A stretch of 64,000 nt of DNA from UBA1563 sp037440065 (lineage in GTDB: Bacteria > Bacteroidota > Ignavibacteria > Ignavibacteriales > Ignavibacteriaceae), in the NCBI GenBank assembly GCA_037440065.1, contig JBBIUV010000015.1:682001-746000 (forward strand). Reading direction: 5' to 3'. The notes under the pieces are model-generated. The model worked only from the letters and a program-made list of their open reading frames with translations, was not told the origin of the DNA and did not search any database. Position numbers and translations under genes: made by a program. Of the stretch, positions 24,985 through 34,751 are shown piece after piece; position 1 is the first letter of the stretch, and each line of letters begins with the position of its first letter.

Positions 24985-25233
24985 TTACTTACTAAGCTGA
25001 TAGACAATTTTTCTTATGGTGTCAAACTGAAGGTAAGGGTATTCTTCTCTGATCGCATCAATAGCATCACCCGCACTAATTTTGCTTGTACGAAGTGTTC
25101 TAAATTGTTTGCGAATTTTATAATCACGAACCGATTTTTCGTCGATGAGCCCGTGCTCGTTCAACAACTGGTAAATATCGTCGCTGATAAGATCAGACAA
25201 CGGATTTTCCATTTTTGATTTTACAGTTAGCAT
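24985..25233 (-). CDS. Small conserved-looking hypothetical protein
   Basis: 82 residues (MLTVKSKMENPLSDLISDDI at the start), predicted all-helical with a charged surface, no signal peptide or membrane segment. An in-frame GTG nine bases upstream is less likely than ATG at 25233-25231, because AAAAGGTG lies six bases before this ATG. The helical pattern in the second half (SAGDAIDAIREEYPYL, then TIRKIVYQL) could be a small helix-turn-helix or a peptide-binding bundle; I do not recognise it. A possible promoter TTGTTT, 17 bases, TAATTA lies upstream. Confidence 0.7.
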   Translation of the reverse strand: MLTVKSKMENPLSDLISDDIYQLLNEHGLIDEKSVRDYKIRKQFRTLRTSKISAGDAIDAIREEYPYLQFDTIRKIVYQLSK

Positions 25234-25602
25234 ATGTATCACCTTTTGTTTGTTTTATTGAACATTACTCAAGGTATCAAATGGTCTATAATTATCCTTT
25301 CGTTATTAGATAAACAAAATTCTTTATAAAAGAATTCCATATTTTATTAATTAGACGCCTAACTGTAGCGGAAGTTTAAGATTTAGTAAAACTTCACTCC
25401 TAATTTTAACTTTTTAAAGAAGAAAGTCAATAGTTATTTTTTTTATTTGTTTTATATCAAGGGGATGATTCTTTTTGATTGAATTGAGAGGGAGTTGGAT
25501 AACCCAAATTCACAAATAATTTGTTTTAGGGGGAAAATTTTCCGCAAATATTTTGAAATTTATAATTAACTTTGAACTTATTAATAAAATTTAATTGACT
25601 CT
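25234..25602. other. Long intergenic region ahead of the polysaccharide locus
   Basis: No coding frame is convincing here. It holds a perfect dyad AATTCTTT-ATA-AAAGAATT at 25318-25336 and a hairpin GAAGTTT/AAACTTC at 25371-25395. A TAACTTTG element at 25567-25574 is the best -7 candidate for the exporter gene, though without a clear upstream partner. Very AT-rich. Confidence 0.6.
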
Positions 25603-26994
25603 ATGCAGAAAAAAATAATCTCGAAATTGGCTTTTTTTACGGTAGTTATACTCTTCCAAAGTTTTATACTATCTCAGAATAAAAACGAATTTAATTTTGA
25701 TTCAACTCCGAGACAAAGTGCAATAAGTGTTACCATTGGAGGGGATTTTATCGTCACTGGAACTTTTCCGGCAGTCATCGGCGAAAGAGTCGACCAGTTT
25801 GTAACAAGAATTTTTAATGCTGCAAAAACAGAGAGAGTTGGTACAACGGCAAATGCAGAACAACGGGAACTAGTCTTCAAACAACTTGCTGATTTTACCA
25901 AACGCGAGATCCAAATTAAAAGAGTAAATGGACAAAAATTAATCATCGATTTAGAGAAATATCGATTTACCGCCGATTATACACAAAATCCCTATCTTCA
26001 GAATGACGATGTAATTATCTTTCCTTTTATAGACCGCGACAGAAATTTTATCTTTATTACCGGAGCTGTTAATCAGACTTCCAAATTTCAATTTGTTGAA
26101 GGAGATAAATTGGAAGACGCTATCCTTTTTGCAGGTGGGATTGATAAAGGATTTGAAAAAGTTACTTCTGCAGAAATTAGCAGGCTTGATGCTTCAGGTG
26201 ATAAAGAAACTAAAATGATCGTCAACATTTCTGATAATCCTGTTTTAAAAAGAGGGGACAGAATAACAGTTATTGGGGAAGAGACTTTTCGAAGAGATTT
26301 TAAAGTAACGGTCGCAGGTGAAGTTGCTCGTCCGGGTACAATTACAATATCTAAAGGTTCATCCACTTTAAAAGAGGTTATTGAAAAGGCAGGTGGTTTT
26401 TTACCAAGTGCAGATTTGTCGAGAGCTGAACTTATTAGAGGCGCTAACGTATTCAAGTCCACACTTTTTTCTGAAGAACTTGATCAATTTTTAATGAGCC
26501 GTATGGCTGAAATTACTCCGGAAGACTCACTTTCCTTAATTATAGACAATAAACTCCGTTTTATAAGAGGCAATGGAGTATTGGACTTTGTGAAGTTAAA
26601 TGATACTTCTTCAGCAGCAAGCAAATTCTCTGTTAGGAATGGTGACTATATTCACATTCCAGAAAAATTAAATCTTGTATATGTATTTGGACAAGTTTAT
26701 ACCCCCGGATACATAGCTTTTATTGACGGGAAAGGAATCGACTATTATATTTCCAAAGCGGGGGGAAAGGGACAAAATGCAAAAGAGGATGTCTATTTAA
26801 TTAAAGGTAAAAGTCGGAGCTGGACAAAGATAGAAAAAGATGTTGCATATATAATTGAACCAGGAGATTTTATCTGGCTACCAAAAGAACCAGTACGAAC
26901 CTTTAGTTATTATTTAGATAGAGTGATGGCGATAAGTAGTATTGTCTCAGCTTTGGCAACGGTGTTGTTGCTGGTAATACAGTTTAAGAAGTAA
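25603..26994 (+). CDS. Polysaccharide export protein (Wza-like, SLBB domains)
   Basis: A 463-residue envelope protein with a signal peptide of about 25 residues. A Poly_export domain (about 40-145) is followed by SLBB/Wza-type repeats: DDVIIFPFIDRDRNFIFITG, then FKVTVAGEVARPGTITI with AGGFLPSADLSRAELIRG, and LNLVYVFGQVYTPGYIAFI. A C-terminal hydrophobic helix (about 438-460) ends in FKK. No lipobox is seen, unlike Wza. It should form the outer-membrane exit channel of the Wzx/Wzy-type locus that it opens. The nearest genes are 290 bases downstream. Confidence 0.88.
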   Translation: MQKKIISKLAFFTVVILFQSFILSQNKNEFNFDSTPRQSAISVTIGGDFIVTGTFPAVIGERVDQFVTRIFNAAKTERVGTTANAEQRELVFKQLADFTKREIQIKRVNGQKLIIDLEKYRFTADYTQNPYLQNDDVIIFPFIDRDRNFIFITGAVNQTSKFQFVEGDKLEDAILFAGGIDKGFEKVTSAEISRLDASGDKETKMIVNISDNPVLKRGDRITVIGEETFRRDFKVTVAGEVARPGTITISKGSSTLKEVIEKAGGFLPSADLSRAELIRGANVFKSTLFSEELDQFLMSRMAEITPEDSLSLIIDNKLRFIRGNGVLDFVKLNDTSSAASKFSVRNGDYIHIPEKLNLVYVFGQVYTPGYIAFIDGKGIDYYISKAGGKGQNAKEDVYLIKGKSRSWTKIEKDVAYIIEPGDFIWLPKEPVRTFSYYLDRVMAISSIVSALATVLLLVIQFKK

Positions 26995-27096
26995 AATTAG
27001 ATTCACATAAGTTTTTCTAGCATACAACTCAAACGTTTTTAATTGATTGTGACAATATTTTGTTATTTATATCAACCCATCTCAGTATTGAAACAA

Positions 27097-27126
27097 ATTG
27101 ACAGAGGATGATCTTATATATTTTTG
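27097..27126 (+). promoter_or_regulatory. Candidate promoter for the flippase gene
   Basis: ATTG (27097-27100), 18 bases, TATTTTTG (27119-27126), matching the -7 element fully and the -33 element at three of four positions. Predicted start near 27133, giving a 150-base untranslated leader before 27287. Confidence 0.5.
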
Positions 27127-27286
27127 TTGCCTCTGGGTAAATGGTTTTTTTGCAATTCAAAAAAATCTTTTCTTAAATGATTTGCATTATTCTTACATCC
27201 AAATAAACGGGAAAGTCATTCTTATTAATTAGTAATGTGCGTGTCTTAAAAAGTACCAAGGAAGCATTTATGGAAAACATTAGGAA

Positions 27287-28804
27287 ATGTTTGTGAAAGA
27301 TTCTGAAAATTCAGCATCATCAACATATGGGAATTTAATTGCAAAAAACACAGTATACAATCTTTTAGGTTATGGAATTCCTGGATTAGCAGCATTGGTA
27401 CTTATCCCACCACTTGTGCATGGTTTGGGAAAGGAAAGGTTTGGAATATTAACCTTAATCTGGATGGTTATTGGGTACTTTAGTTTTTTAGACTTAGGCA
27501 TTGGGAGAAGTCTTACAAAGGTAATAGCCGAAAAAATTGGCATGAATAAAACAGAGGAAATTCCAATAATTTTTTGGTCAGCACTGTTGTTGATGCTCGT
27601 GGTTAGCTTAATAGTTTCTGGAATTTCTACCTTTTTTATCCCCACGATACTTAATAAATATTTAAATATATCCCCAAATTTTAAAACTGAGACCTTAAAA
27701 ATATTTTATGCGGTGTCTTTATCAATCCCTCTTATAACGACATCTGCTGGATTGAGAGGAGTACTTGAAGCATACCAAAAATTCTATGCAGTAAATTTAA
27801 TAAGAGTTATCCTGGGAATATCTACATTTCTCATCCCTTTATTGATATTAATTTTCACCAAAAGTCTATTCTGCATTGTGATTTCTTTGATTTTTATCCG
27901 TTTTTTTATTTGGTCAGTATATCTAATATTAAATTTTAGGGTGAACAAAAAAATTTGGAGTGATGTACATTTTAGTTTTGAAAGTATTAAGCCATTGTTA
28001 AGGTTTGGATTGTGGATAAGTCTGGCAAATATTATCGGTCCCTTAATACTCTACTCAGACAGATTTTTGATTGGAATGAAAGTTTCGGCTGCAGCAATAA
28101 CATACTACGCTACCCCTTATGAAATGATAACGAAGTTGCTCATTATTCCTAGCGCCTTAGGGACGGTTTTGTTTCCGGTTTTCTCTTCAAATTTTTTAAC
28201 CAACCCTACATTATCAAAAAAATTATTTATTAGAGGTGTTAAGGTTATCTTTTTGGTGATCTTCCCAATAGTTATTATTATAATTACATTTGCGAAAGAG
28301 GGGATGAGTTTGTGGTTAGGGAACGAATTCTCTGTCCACAGTGCATATATTTTACAGCTTTTATCGGTTGGGATATTTATGAACTGTCTTTCATTGATTC
28401 CAAACATATATTTTCAGGGGACAGGCAAACCTAAAATTCCGACACTAATAAACTTAATCGAATTGCCGTTTTATTTATCAATAATGTGGTTTTCAATTAC
28501 CAAATGGGGAATTTCAGGAGCAGCGATGACTTATATGTTAATGGCAACTGTTGACGCCGCTGCAATGTATTTAATGGCACTTAGAATATTTTCAATGAAT
28601 ATTCAAAGTCAAATCACAGTTTCAATTATATTTTCAATATTCGTATTAATTATCCCTTTTTATCTTATAAGTATTTTAAGCAAGGTGTTTTTTATTGGAT
28701 CCCTATCTGTTGTTTTTTACTTTATTAGTTGGAATTATTTTTTAACTATTGAAGAAAAAACTTTGTTTCATTTAAAAACTCAAAGTTTATTTAAGCGACT
28801 CTGA
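27287..28804 (+). CDS. Polysaccharide flippase (Wzx / MATE-like)
   Basis: A 505-residue protein with about 12-14 transmembrane helices and the polysaccharide-synthase/MurJ-like N-terminus NTVYNLLGYGIPGLAALVLI, then GKERFGILTLIW. It would flip undecaprenyl-linked repeat units to the periplasmic side for the polymerase encoded at 31172. ATG at 27287 has no room for a ribosome-binding site; GTG at 27293 is seven bases after AGGA and may be the true start. The next gene is 73 bases downstream. Confidence 0.88.
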   Translation: MFVKDSENSASSTYGNLIAKNTVYNLLGYGIPGLAALVLIPPLVHGLGKERFGILTLIWMVIGYFSFLDLGIGRSLTKVIAEKIGMNKTEEIPIIFWSALLLMLVVSLIVSGISTFFIPTILNKYLNISPNFKTETLKIFYAVSLSIPLITTSAGLRGVLEAYQKFYAVNLIRVILGISTFLIPLLILIFTKSLFCIVISLIFIRFFIWSVYLILNFRVNKKIWSDVHFSFESIKPLLRFGLWISLANIIGPLILYSDRFLIGMKVSAAAITYYATPYEMITKLLIIPSALGTVLFPVFSSNFLTNPTLSKKLFIRGVKVIFLVIFPIVIIIITFAKEGMSLWLGNEFSVHSAYILQLLSVGIFMNCLSLIPNIYFQGTGKPKIPTLINLIELPFYLSIMWFSITKWGISGAAMTYMLMATVDAAAMYLMALRIFSMNIQSQITVSIIFSIFVLIIPFYLISILSKVFFIGSLSVVFYFISWNYFLTIEEKTLFHLKTQSLFKRL

Positions 28805-28877
28805 AACAAGAAATAATATTGAGAAGATTGGTTTAACTTTTAAATCCACATTGATAATCCATAATTGAACATAATTT

Positions 28878-29741
28878 ATGAAAGATGATAATATAAGAAT
28901 CGCTTGTGCAACTATTACATACAATCCCAATGCGAAAATAATTGAAAATGTTTTAAGCTATCTGAATCAAGTTGATTTATTGTACGTAATCGATAATTCT
29001 GAGGATGAATTTGAAGATTCTATAAAATCTTTTTTTTCTTCACCCAAAATTAAAATTATCAACAACCACAAGAACCTAGGTATCGCTACCGCTCTCAATC
29101 AAGCTGCAAAACAAGCAACCTTAGAGGGGTTCGATTACTTACTAACAATGGATCAGGATAGTAAAGTATCAGACAATTTGGTCGATTGTATGTTAAAAGA
29201 GTTTAAGAAAACTGACCAAATCGGAATTTTGTCTCCCTTTGTTGTTCATAACCAAAATCCGCGACTTCCTCCTTCAGAATTATTGCAAGAAATTACTATT
29301 GCAATGACGAGTGGAAGTATAATTAAATTATCCGTTTATAACAAAATAGGAGATTTTCTAGACTCCCTTTTTATTGATTACATTGATTATGAGTATTCGT
29401 TAAGAACAATTTCAAGAGGATATAAAATTTTTCAACTCAATAATACTTTCGTCTATCATAATCTTGGAGAAATTAGCACAAAAAGGTTTTTCTTAAAAAA
29501 ATTTTTCCCGACGAACCATTCTCCTTCTAGATGGTATTACAGAACCAGAAATCGATTTTATGTGTACCAATCTTATAAGAATTTATTTGGTGGATTTATT
29601 AATGAAGATAAAAGAACTTTTTTTAAGGAATTAGTAAAAATATTACTGTTTGAAGATAAAAAAGTTTATAAATATTATATGATTTTAAAAGGGTACATCC
29701 ACTTTAGAAAAAATAAATTTGGCAAACTTGACAATTTTTAA
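28878..29741 (+). CDS. Family 2 glycosyltransferase (rhamnosyltransferase-like)
   Basis: A 287-residue GT-A fold enzyme. The nucleotide-binding N-terminus is ACATITYNPNAKIIENV with VIDNSED; NNHKNLGIATALNQAAKQA and the catalytic DxD-like MDQDSKV follow; the acceptor half has FIDYIDYEYSLRTISRGYK. This is the pattern of WbbL/RfbF-type rhamnosyltransferases. It would add one sugar from an NDP-sugar donor to the lipid-linked repeat unit on the cytoplasmic face. The sugar itself cannot be fixed from sequence. Confidence 0.87.
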   Translation: MKDDNIRIACATITYNPNAKIIENVLSYLNQVDLLYVIDNSEDEFEDSIKSFFSSPKIKIINNHKNLGIATALNQAAKQATLEGFDYLLTMDQDSKVSDNLVDCMLKEFKKTDQIGILSPFVVHNQNPRLPPSELLQEITIAMTSGSIIKLSVYNKIGDFLDSLFIDYIDYEYSLRTISRGYKIFQLNNTFVYHNLGEISTKRFFLKKFFPTNHSPSRWYYRTRNRFYVYQSYKNLFGGFINEDKRTFFKELVKILLFEDKKVYKYYMILKGYIHFRKNKFGKLDNF

Positions 29742-29852
29742 TATTGAGTATGGTAAATAATCATTATCATTTAAGTGCAATTGTGTAGTAATTATTAAAC
29801 ATTAAAATTATGTGTTAAAATGGTATATCTTCGAATTGCCTAATCATAAGAA

Positions 29853-29871
29853 TTGTGTTAAATTATCACAA
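29853..29871. promoter_or_regulatory. TTGTG-N9-CACAA dyad upstream of wzz
   Basis: A dyad TTGTG (29853-29857), 9 bases, CACAA (29867-29871), 80 bases before the Wzz-like gene. It looks somewhat like a Crp/Fnr-type operator but the spacing is one base off the TGTGA-N6-TCACA consensus. AATTGTGT also occurs at 29779-29786, each copy followed by AATTAT. Confidence 0.3.
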
Positions 29872-29951
29872 ATCTTTGCAAATTTTACGATATCGCAACT
29901 TAAATTCGTATTAAATTAATCTATCGAAAGAATTAGGTCACAATTTAGTGT

Positions 29952-31166
29952 ATGAAAACTCCAAATAATAACCCATCAATATCCGATTATCTGTTTATTT
30001 TAATTAAATGGAAAAATTTTTTACTGGTTAATTGTTTTTTTGTTGGTTTAATAACAGCCGGAATTAGTTTGTTAATTCCAAATACTTATAAGTCTAGCGC
30101 TGTTGTGATGATTTCTCCGGAATCATCAATGGGATTGAGTGGCTTAACCGGTCTCTTGAGCGGAAAAACGAGTGGCGCATCCTTGGGAAGTAAGCTATTA
30201 GGAGGTTCAAATTCATCCGAAGATATGATTTTGGGTATTCTTAATAGTAAAACAGCAATACTCAATACTATTAATAAATTCCATTTGCTGGAGTATTATG
30301 ATATTGACGATAGGAATTATGATAAAGCTGTAAAAATCTTTGTTAATGATATTTCTTTTGATGTAAATCAAAATGGTTTTATAGAAATCAATGTTGTTAA
30401 TAAAAACCCTCAATTATCTGCTGATATTGCAAATTACTTTGTAATTCTATTGGATAGTTTGAATAATAAGATTAATTCAGAATCTGCAAAAAACAATAGA
30501 TTATTTGTCGAGAAAAGATATTTGAAGAATCTGGATGATTTAAAAAATGCAGAAGACTCACTTTTTAAATTTCAAAAAAAGTATGGAATAGTTGCTGTAC
30601 CCGAACAATTGCAACTTTCATATAAAGCAGCCGCAGAGATTGAAGCCCAATTATTTCAAAAACAAGTTGTTATTGAACTTTTGTTAAAACAGTATGGAGA
30701 AAGTTCACCTCAATACCAAATTGCATTAAATGAAGTAACCATTCTTAAGAATAAAGTTGCTGAACTTAAAAATTCTCAAAACGTTTCTCAAAACTCGAAT
30801 ATTTTTCTACCATTTAAAGAATTTCCTGACATTGCAATAAGTTATTTACGAACTTACCGTGAAGTTGAAATTCAAAGCAAAATTTTAGAAGTGGTACTCC
30901 CTATGTATGAGCAAGCTAAAGTTGAAGAAGTTAAAAATATTCCAACCGTAATGGTCATAGATAAGGCCTTCCCGCCTCAAATAAAATACCGCCCGCAAAG
31001 ATCATTTCTTGTTCTTGCATGTTTATTCCTTTGTTCTTTTATTTTTGTCCCGTTGGTGTTTAGGATGGAATCAATAATCAGAAGAGCTGAATTGAAGAAT
31101 CCCATAGAAGAAAAAGAATTAAAATATTATAAATATATCTCTCGGTTTTATAGAATTAAGATTTAA
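29952..31166 (+). CDS. Chain-length determinant (Wzz/GumC-like), no kinase domain
   Basis: 404 residues. A transmembrane helix at about 22-42 is followed by the Wzz domain (PNTYKSSAVVMISPES), a large periplasmic helical/coiled-coil region (about 140-320), and a second transmembrane helix (about 345-365) with the preceding proline-rich AFPPQIKYRPQRS. It lacks the Walker motifs and tyrosine tail of Wzc-type kinases, so length control here is Wzz-like. A Gly/Ser-rich stretch (GLSGLTGLLSGKTSGASLGS) follows the first strand. It belongs to the Wzy-dependent locus. Confidence 0.88.
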   Translation: MKTPNNNPSISDYLFILIKWKNFLLVNCFFVGLITAGISLLIPNTYKSSAVVMISPESSMGLSGLTGLLSGKTSGASLGSKLLGGSNSSEDMILGILNSKTAILNTINKFHLLEYYDIDDRNYDKAVKIFVNDISFDVNQNGFIEINVVNKNPQLSADIANYFVILLDSLNNKINSESAKNNRLFVEKRYLKNLDDLKNAEDSLFKFQKKYGIVAVPEQLQLSYKAAAEIEAQLFQKQVVIELLLKQYGESSPQYQIALNEVTILKNKVAELKNSQNVSQNSNIFLPFKEFPDIAISYLRTYREVEIQSKILEVVLPMYEQAKVEEVKNIPTVMVIDKAFPPQIKYRPQRSFLVLACLFLCSFIFVPLVFRMESIIRRAELKNPIEEKELKYYKYISRFYRIKI

Positions 31167-31171
31167 TTGCG

Positions 31172-32518
31172 ATGAGTATTTTAATAATTTTGATAATTTC
31201 TGTGTCGACAGTTATTCTAAGTCGATGGATATTTAATAAATGGTTTAATCATTTACTTATTTATACGTTAGCTTGGACCGTTTTTTTAGTCCTCTATGAA
31301 CTTAAATTTATTACTTATATCTCGGTTTCAAACGAAGCTTTTTTTATCTTTTTTATTACCCACATCGGAGTAGTATCAGGCGTACTCACTATTTATTTTG
31401 CCAGAGATATTTTTATAATAAATCAAATAGGGATTGGAAGTGTCCGAATCTATTCAGTTTTATTTGAGAATGACTTTAAACTACTTAAGACAATTATTTT
31501 AATTTCTTCGATAATCGGATTTTATAGTGCTTATCAGCAATGGACCTTTTTGCTTAACAAATTTGGCAGCATTACAACAATAATAATTAGGGCTAATTTA
31601 ATTTATAGAATGAGAGTTGCCGGTGAATTAGAAGGTGGTATCCCTTACCTATCGGTTCTACCTTATGCCGGAATTATACTTAGTGGAATTTATACAGCAT
31701 CAAAAAATAGGATTTCTTTTTATACATTTTTGCCCTTGGTTGCAATAATTATTAAAGATACAGCTTCAGTCGGAAGAGGGGGGATATTTGTTGGGTTTTC
31801 TATGTTGGTAACTAGTTTTTTCTTGTTCCGGCACGCAGTTTCTAAGAATCAAATTGCAGAAAAAGTAGCGAACACAAAAACATTAGTATTAGGTAGCCTA
31901 TTATTAATCTTAATAGTAGCTACAAGCTTGACTTTAGTTATTGAATTTCGTGGTAAATACGAAAATTTTAAAGGTAAAACTAATGTTTTTAATAAACTTG
32001 ACGGGATTCCTTTCGTTAGTCCATCAACATATTTTTATTTTAGTTCCAATGTTGGGGTATTTAGCAAATATTTCGAGAAACAAGACGAAAATCCATTGAT
32101 CGGTGAAAACACATTGCTCCCTTTTTATAATTTAATATCTAAATTCGGGATTATTGAGCATCCGAGTTTTTATCCTCGTGGTTATAATATTCCGAATTGG
32201 AGTAATGCTGCAACATATTTAAAAGAAATTCATGCGGATTTTGGCAACTGGGGATTATTTATTGTCCCCTACATGGTTTCATTACTCACTACTTTTTTCT
32301 GGTTTCGTTTTTATGTTAATGGAGATTTAATTTCGTTCACCTATTTGACTTATCTCTATGTTATAAGTGCTTTCTCTGTTTTTAATATGATTACACGTGC
32401 TGCTTTTTTCGTAATGAGTTTTTTATTCCTGTTGATTTGTGTATCATTTTTTGAAAGATTTTGGAATCGAATAAAATTGTTAAACTTACATAACTCTCCT
32501 CAACAAGCTGGCGGTTAG
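31172..32518 (+). CDS. O-antigen/polysaccharide polymerase (Wzy-like)
   Basis: A 448-residue polytopic membrane protein with about 11-12 hydrophobic helices and a periplasmic loop of about 70 residues (about 265-345) rich in polar and aromatic residues. This is the topology of oligosaccharide repeat-unit polymerases, a family with almost no sequence conservation. The assignment rests on topology and on its place five bases after the Wzz-like gene and beside a flippase. It would join repeat units in the periplasm. Confidence 0.7.
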   Translation: MSILIILIISVSTVILSRWIFNKWFNHLLIYTLAWTVFLVLYELKFITYISVSNEAFFIFFITHIGVVSGVLTIYFARDIFIINQIGIGSVRIYSVLFENDFKLLKTIILISSIIGFYSAYQQWTFLLNKFGSITTIIIRANLIYRMRVAGELEGGIPYLSVLPYAGIILSGIYTASKNRISFYTFLPLVAIIIKDTASVGRGGIFVGFSMLVTSFFLFRHAVSKNQIAEKVANTKTLVLGSLLLILIVATSLTLVIEFRGKYENFKGKTNVFNKLDGIPFVSPSTYFYFSSNVGVFSKYFEKQDENPLIGENTLLPFYNLISKFGIIEHPSFYPRGYNIPNWSNAATYLKEIHADFGNWGLFIVPYMVSLLTTFFWFRFYVNGDLISFTYLTYLYVISAFSVFNMITRAAFFVMSFLFLLICVSFFERFWNRIKLLNLHNSPQQAGG

Positions 32519-32676
32519 TACTGTGTTGACTTTGAGGATGATTTGTATAATTATAATTCTTTCATATACTCCTGATATTTCATCATAAATTAATTCTGAT
32601 TAAATTCTGGTGTAATCTCTAACAGAGTTAATATCTAACACTTTTAATTTCTAATATACTATTGGTTTTAGTTTTT

Positions 32677-33615
32677 ATGGAAGTATCGATCATAATTGTA
32701 AATTATAATTCTTTTAAAATTCTCTATGAGTGTTTAGATTCGATTTATAATTATACTAATAAAAATATGACTTTTGAGATTATAGTGATTGACAATAATT
32801 CAGATGAAGGAGACATTAGATACATTTCAAGGACATATCCGCAGATAAAATTAATTATTAATTCAGAAAATTGTGGTTTTTCAGCTGCAAATAATCAAGG
32901 ATTAAGAATAGCTACTGGGAAATATATTCTTTTTCTAAACAACGACACGCTTTTTGTTGAAGATACAATAAGTGAAATTCTGATTTTTCTTGAAAAGGTA
33001 GGAGAAGATTGTGTAATTGGATGTCGGTTGTTAAATAGCGATAAAACACATCAATCTTCAGTTGTTGATAAGGATACTCTTTCGAATTCTTTTGGAGAAA
33101 ACTTTTTTTTGTACCATATTTTTAAAAGCAAAAGATCATTGAATAAATATTTTTATTCAGATTTTGAACCCAAAGAACCTACTGAGGTAAGTGTAGTTAA
33201 AGGTGCTTTTATTTTTTGTTCAAAAAAAATTGTTGATGAGTTAGGAGGATTTGATGATAGGTTTTTTTTTTACGCCGAGGAGACGGATTTCTGTTTTAGA
33301 GCTGCAAATGCCGGTTACAAAGTGATCTATTTCCCAGGGACTGAAATAATCCATTTGGGAGGTGCATCTACAGATAAACATTTGTGGTTTAAATATAAAA
33401 ATCAATCCATCGCAAAGATTCAGATTTATCAAAAACATTATAAAGGAATTAAATCTTTTCTGCTTGTTTCTTTTCATTATTTGGGTATGTTTCAACGTGT
33501 TTTTGTTTATATGGCAATGTCTGTATTAAAATTAAAGATTAATTTATTAGGAAAATCTTTAGTGTATTTTCGCTTACTTTTTATTTATCCTAAAAACCAG
33601 TTTAAAAAATGTTAA
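32677..33615 (+). CDS. Family 2 glycosyltransferase
   Basis: 312 residues from the ATG at 32677; a TTG 15 bases upstream is in frame but the family N-terminus EVSIIIVNYNSFKI fits the ATG. GT-A motifs: VIDNNSDEGD, NCGFSAANNQGLRIATGKYI, LFLNNDTLFVED (metal site) and FFFYAEETDFCFRAANAGYK for the base. A C-terminal hydrophobic segment near 255-275 may anchor it to the membrane. It would transfer a sugar such as rhamnose in repeat-unit assembly. It overlaps wecB by seven bases (ATGTTAA). Confidence 0.88.
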   Translation: MEVSIIIVNYNSFKILYECLDSIYNYTNKNMTFEIIVIDNNSDEGDIRYISRTYPQIKLIINSENCGFSAANNQGLRIATGKYILFLNNDTLFVEDTISEILIFLEKVGEDCVIGCRLLNSDKTHQSSVVDKDTLSNSFGENFFLYHIFKSKRSLNKYFYSDFEPKEPTEVSVVKGAFIFCSKKIVDELGGFDDRFFFYAEETDFCFRAANAGYKVIYFPGTEIIHLGGASTDKHLWFKYKNQSIAKIQIYQKHYKGIKSFLLVSFHYLGMFQRVFVYMAMSVLKLKINLLGKSLVYFRLLFIYPKNQFKKC

Positions 33616-34748
33616 CAAAAAAAATACTCGTAATATTTGGTACGCGTCCAGAAGTTATTAAAATGGCGCCGCTTGTTGCTGAATTAAAGAAGGAAAAATC
33701 TTTTCAGGTGTTTGTCTGTTCTACCGGGCAACATAAGGAGATGCTTAATCAGGTCTCTAAAATTTTTAAACTTAAGATCGATATCGAACTTGATTTAATG
33801 AAACCACATCAGGACTTATTCGACATTACAATCGCGACTAATTCAAAACTCAAGAGTTTGCTTGATGAACTTCAACCAGATATTCTTTTAGTTCAGGGGG
33901 ACACAACCACCGCTTTTGTTTCTGCTCTTTCTGCTTTTTACAAGAAGATTAAAGTCGGGCATGTGGAAGCAGGGCTCCGAAGTTCTGACATTTATAGTCC
34001 TTATCCGGAGGAAGCAAATCGAAAATTTATTTCGGTAATTTCAGATTTTAATTTTGTCCCGACAAGTTATGCAAAGTATCATTTGCTTTCAGAGGGATAC
34101 AATGAAAAGAAGATATTCGTAACCGGAAACACGGTGATTGATGCCCTACTGCAAATTAAAAAACTGGTGGATACTCCAAAAGTTCAAATGGAGATCAATA
34201 GCACTTTGAAGAAAATACATTCTGCTGAATATCTTTCTAAAAAATTTGTTTTAGTCACTATGCACCGTCGTGAGAAATTTGGGAAAGAGTTTAAAAGAGT
34301 CCTGGATACTTTTAAAGAACTTGCAACAAAAAATCCTCAATTAGAATTTGTTTATCCGGTCCATCTCAATCCAAATGTAAAAGTTCCTGTTGAAGCTACT
34401 TTGAAAGGATTGACCAATTTTCACCTTTTGCCACCAATGGATTATTTGTCATTCATCTATTTAATGGAAAAATGCAAGTTCATTATGAGTGATTCTGGTG
34501 GTATACAGGAGGAATGTTTTGTTTTCCGCAAACCAATAATCGTTTTGCGTGATGTTACGGAAAGAATGGAAGCTGTAGATGCGGGTTATGCGTTTCTCGT
34601 TGGTAGTGATGTAAACAAAATTAAAAAAACTTTTCATTCTGTAAATAAAAATTTATCAGCGGGATTCAATTATTTTAATGGGAAAAACCCTTATGGAGAT
34701 GGCAAAGCCTCTGAGAAAATTGTAAAACTACTAAAAAAACATTTGTGA
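33609..34748 (+). CDS. wecB: UDP-N-acetylglucosamine 2-epimerase (non-hydrolysing)
   Basis: A 379-residue cytosolic enzyme that interconverts UDP-GlcNAc and UDP-ManNAc, supplying ManNAc or its derivatives to the polysaccharide. Motifs: IFGTRPEVIKMAPLV at the start, VQGDTTTAF, VGHVEAGLRSSDIYSPYPEE, VTMHRREKFG and MSDSGGIQEE near the end. No UDP-ManNAc dehydrogenase gene (wecC) is in the window, so conversion to ManNAcA, if any, is encoded elsewhere. It overlaps the upstream glycosyltransferase. Confidence 0.95.
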   Translation: MLTKKILVIFGTRPEVIKMAPLVAELKKEKSFQVFVCSTGQHKEMLNQVSKIFKLKIDIELDLMKPHQDLFDITIATNSKLKSLLDELQPDILLVQGDTTTAFVSALSAFYKKIKVGHVEAGLRSSDIYSPYPEEANRKFISVISDFNFVPTSYAKYHLLSEGYNEKKIFVTGNTVIDALLQIKKLVDTPKVQMEINSTLKKIHSAEYLSKKFVLVTMHRREKFGKEFKRVLDTFKELATKNPQLEFVYPVHLNPNVKVPVEATLKGLTNFHLLPPMDYLSFIYLMEKCKFIMSDSGGIQEECFVFRKPIIVLRDVTERMEAVDAGYAFLVGSDVNKIKKTFHSVNKNLSAGFNYFNGKNPYGDGKASEKIVKLLKKHL

Positions 34749-34751
34749 TAA

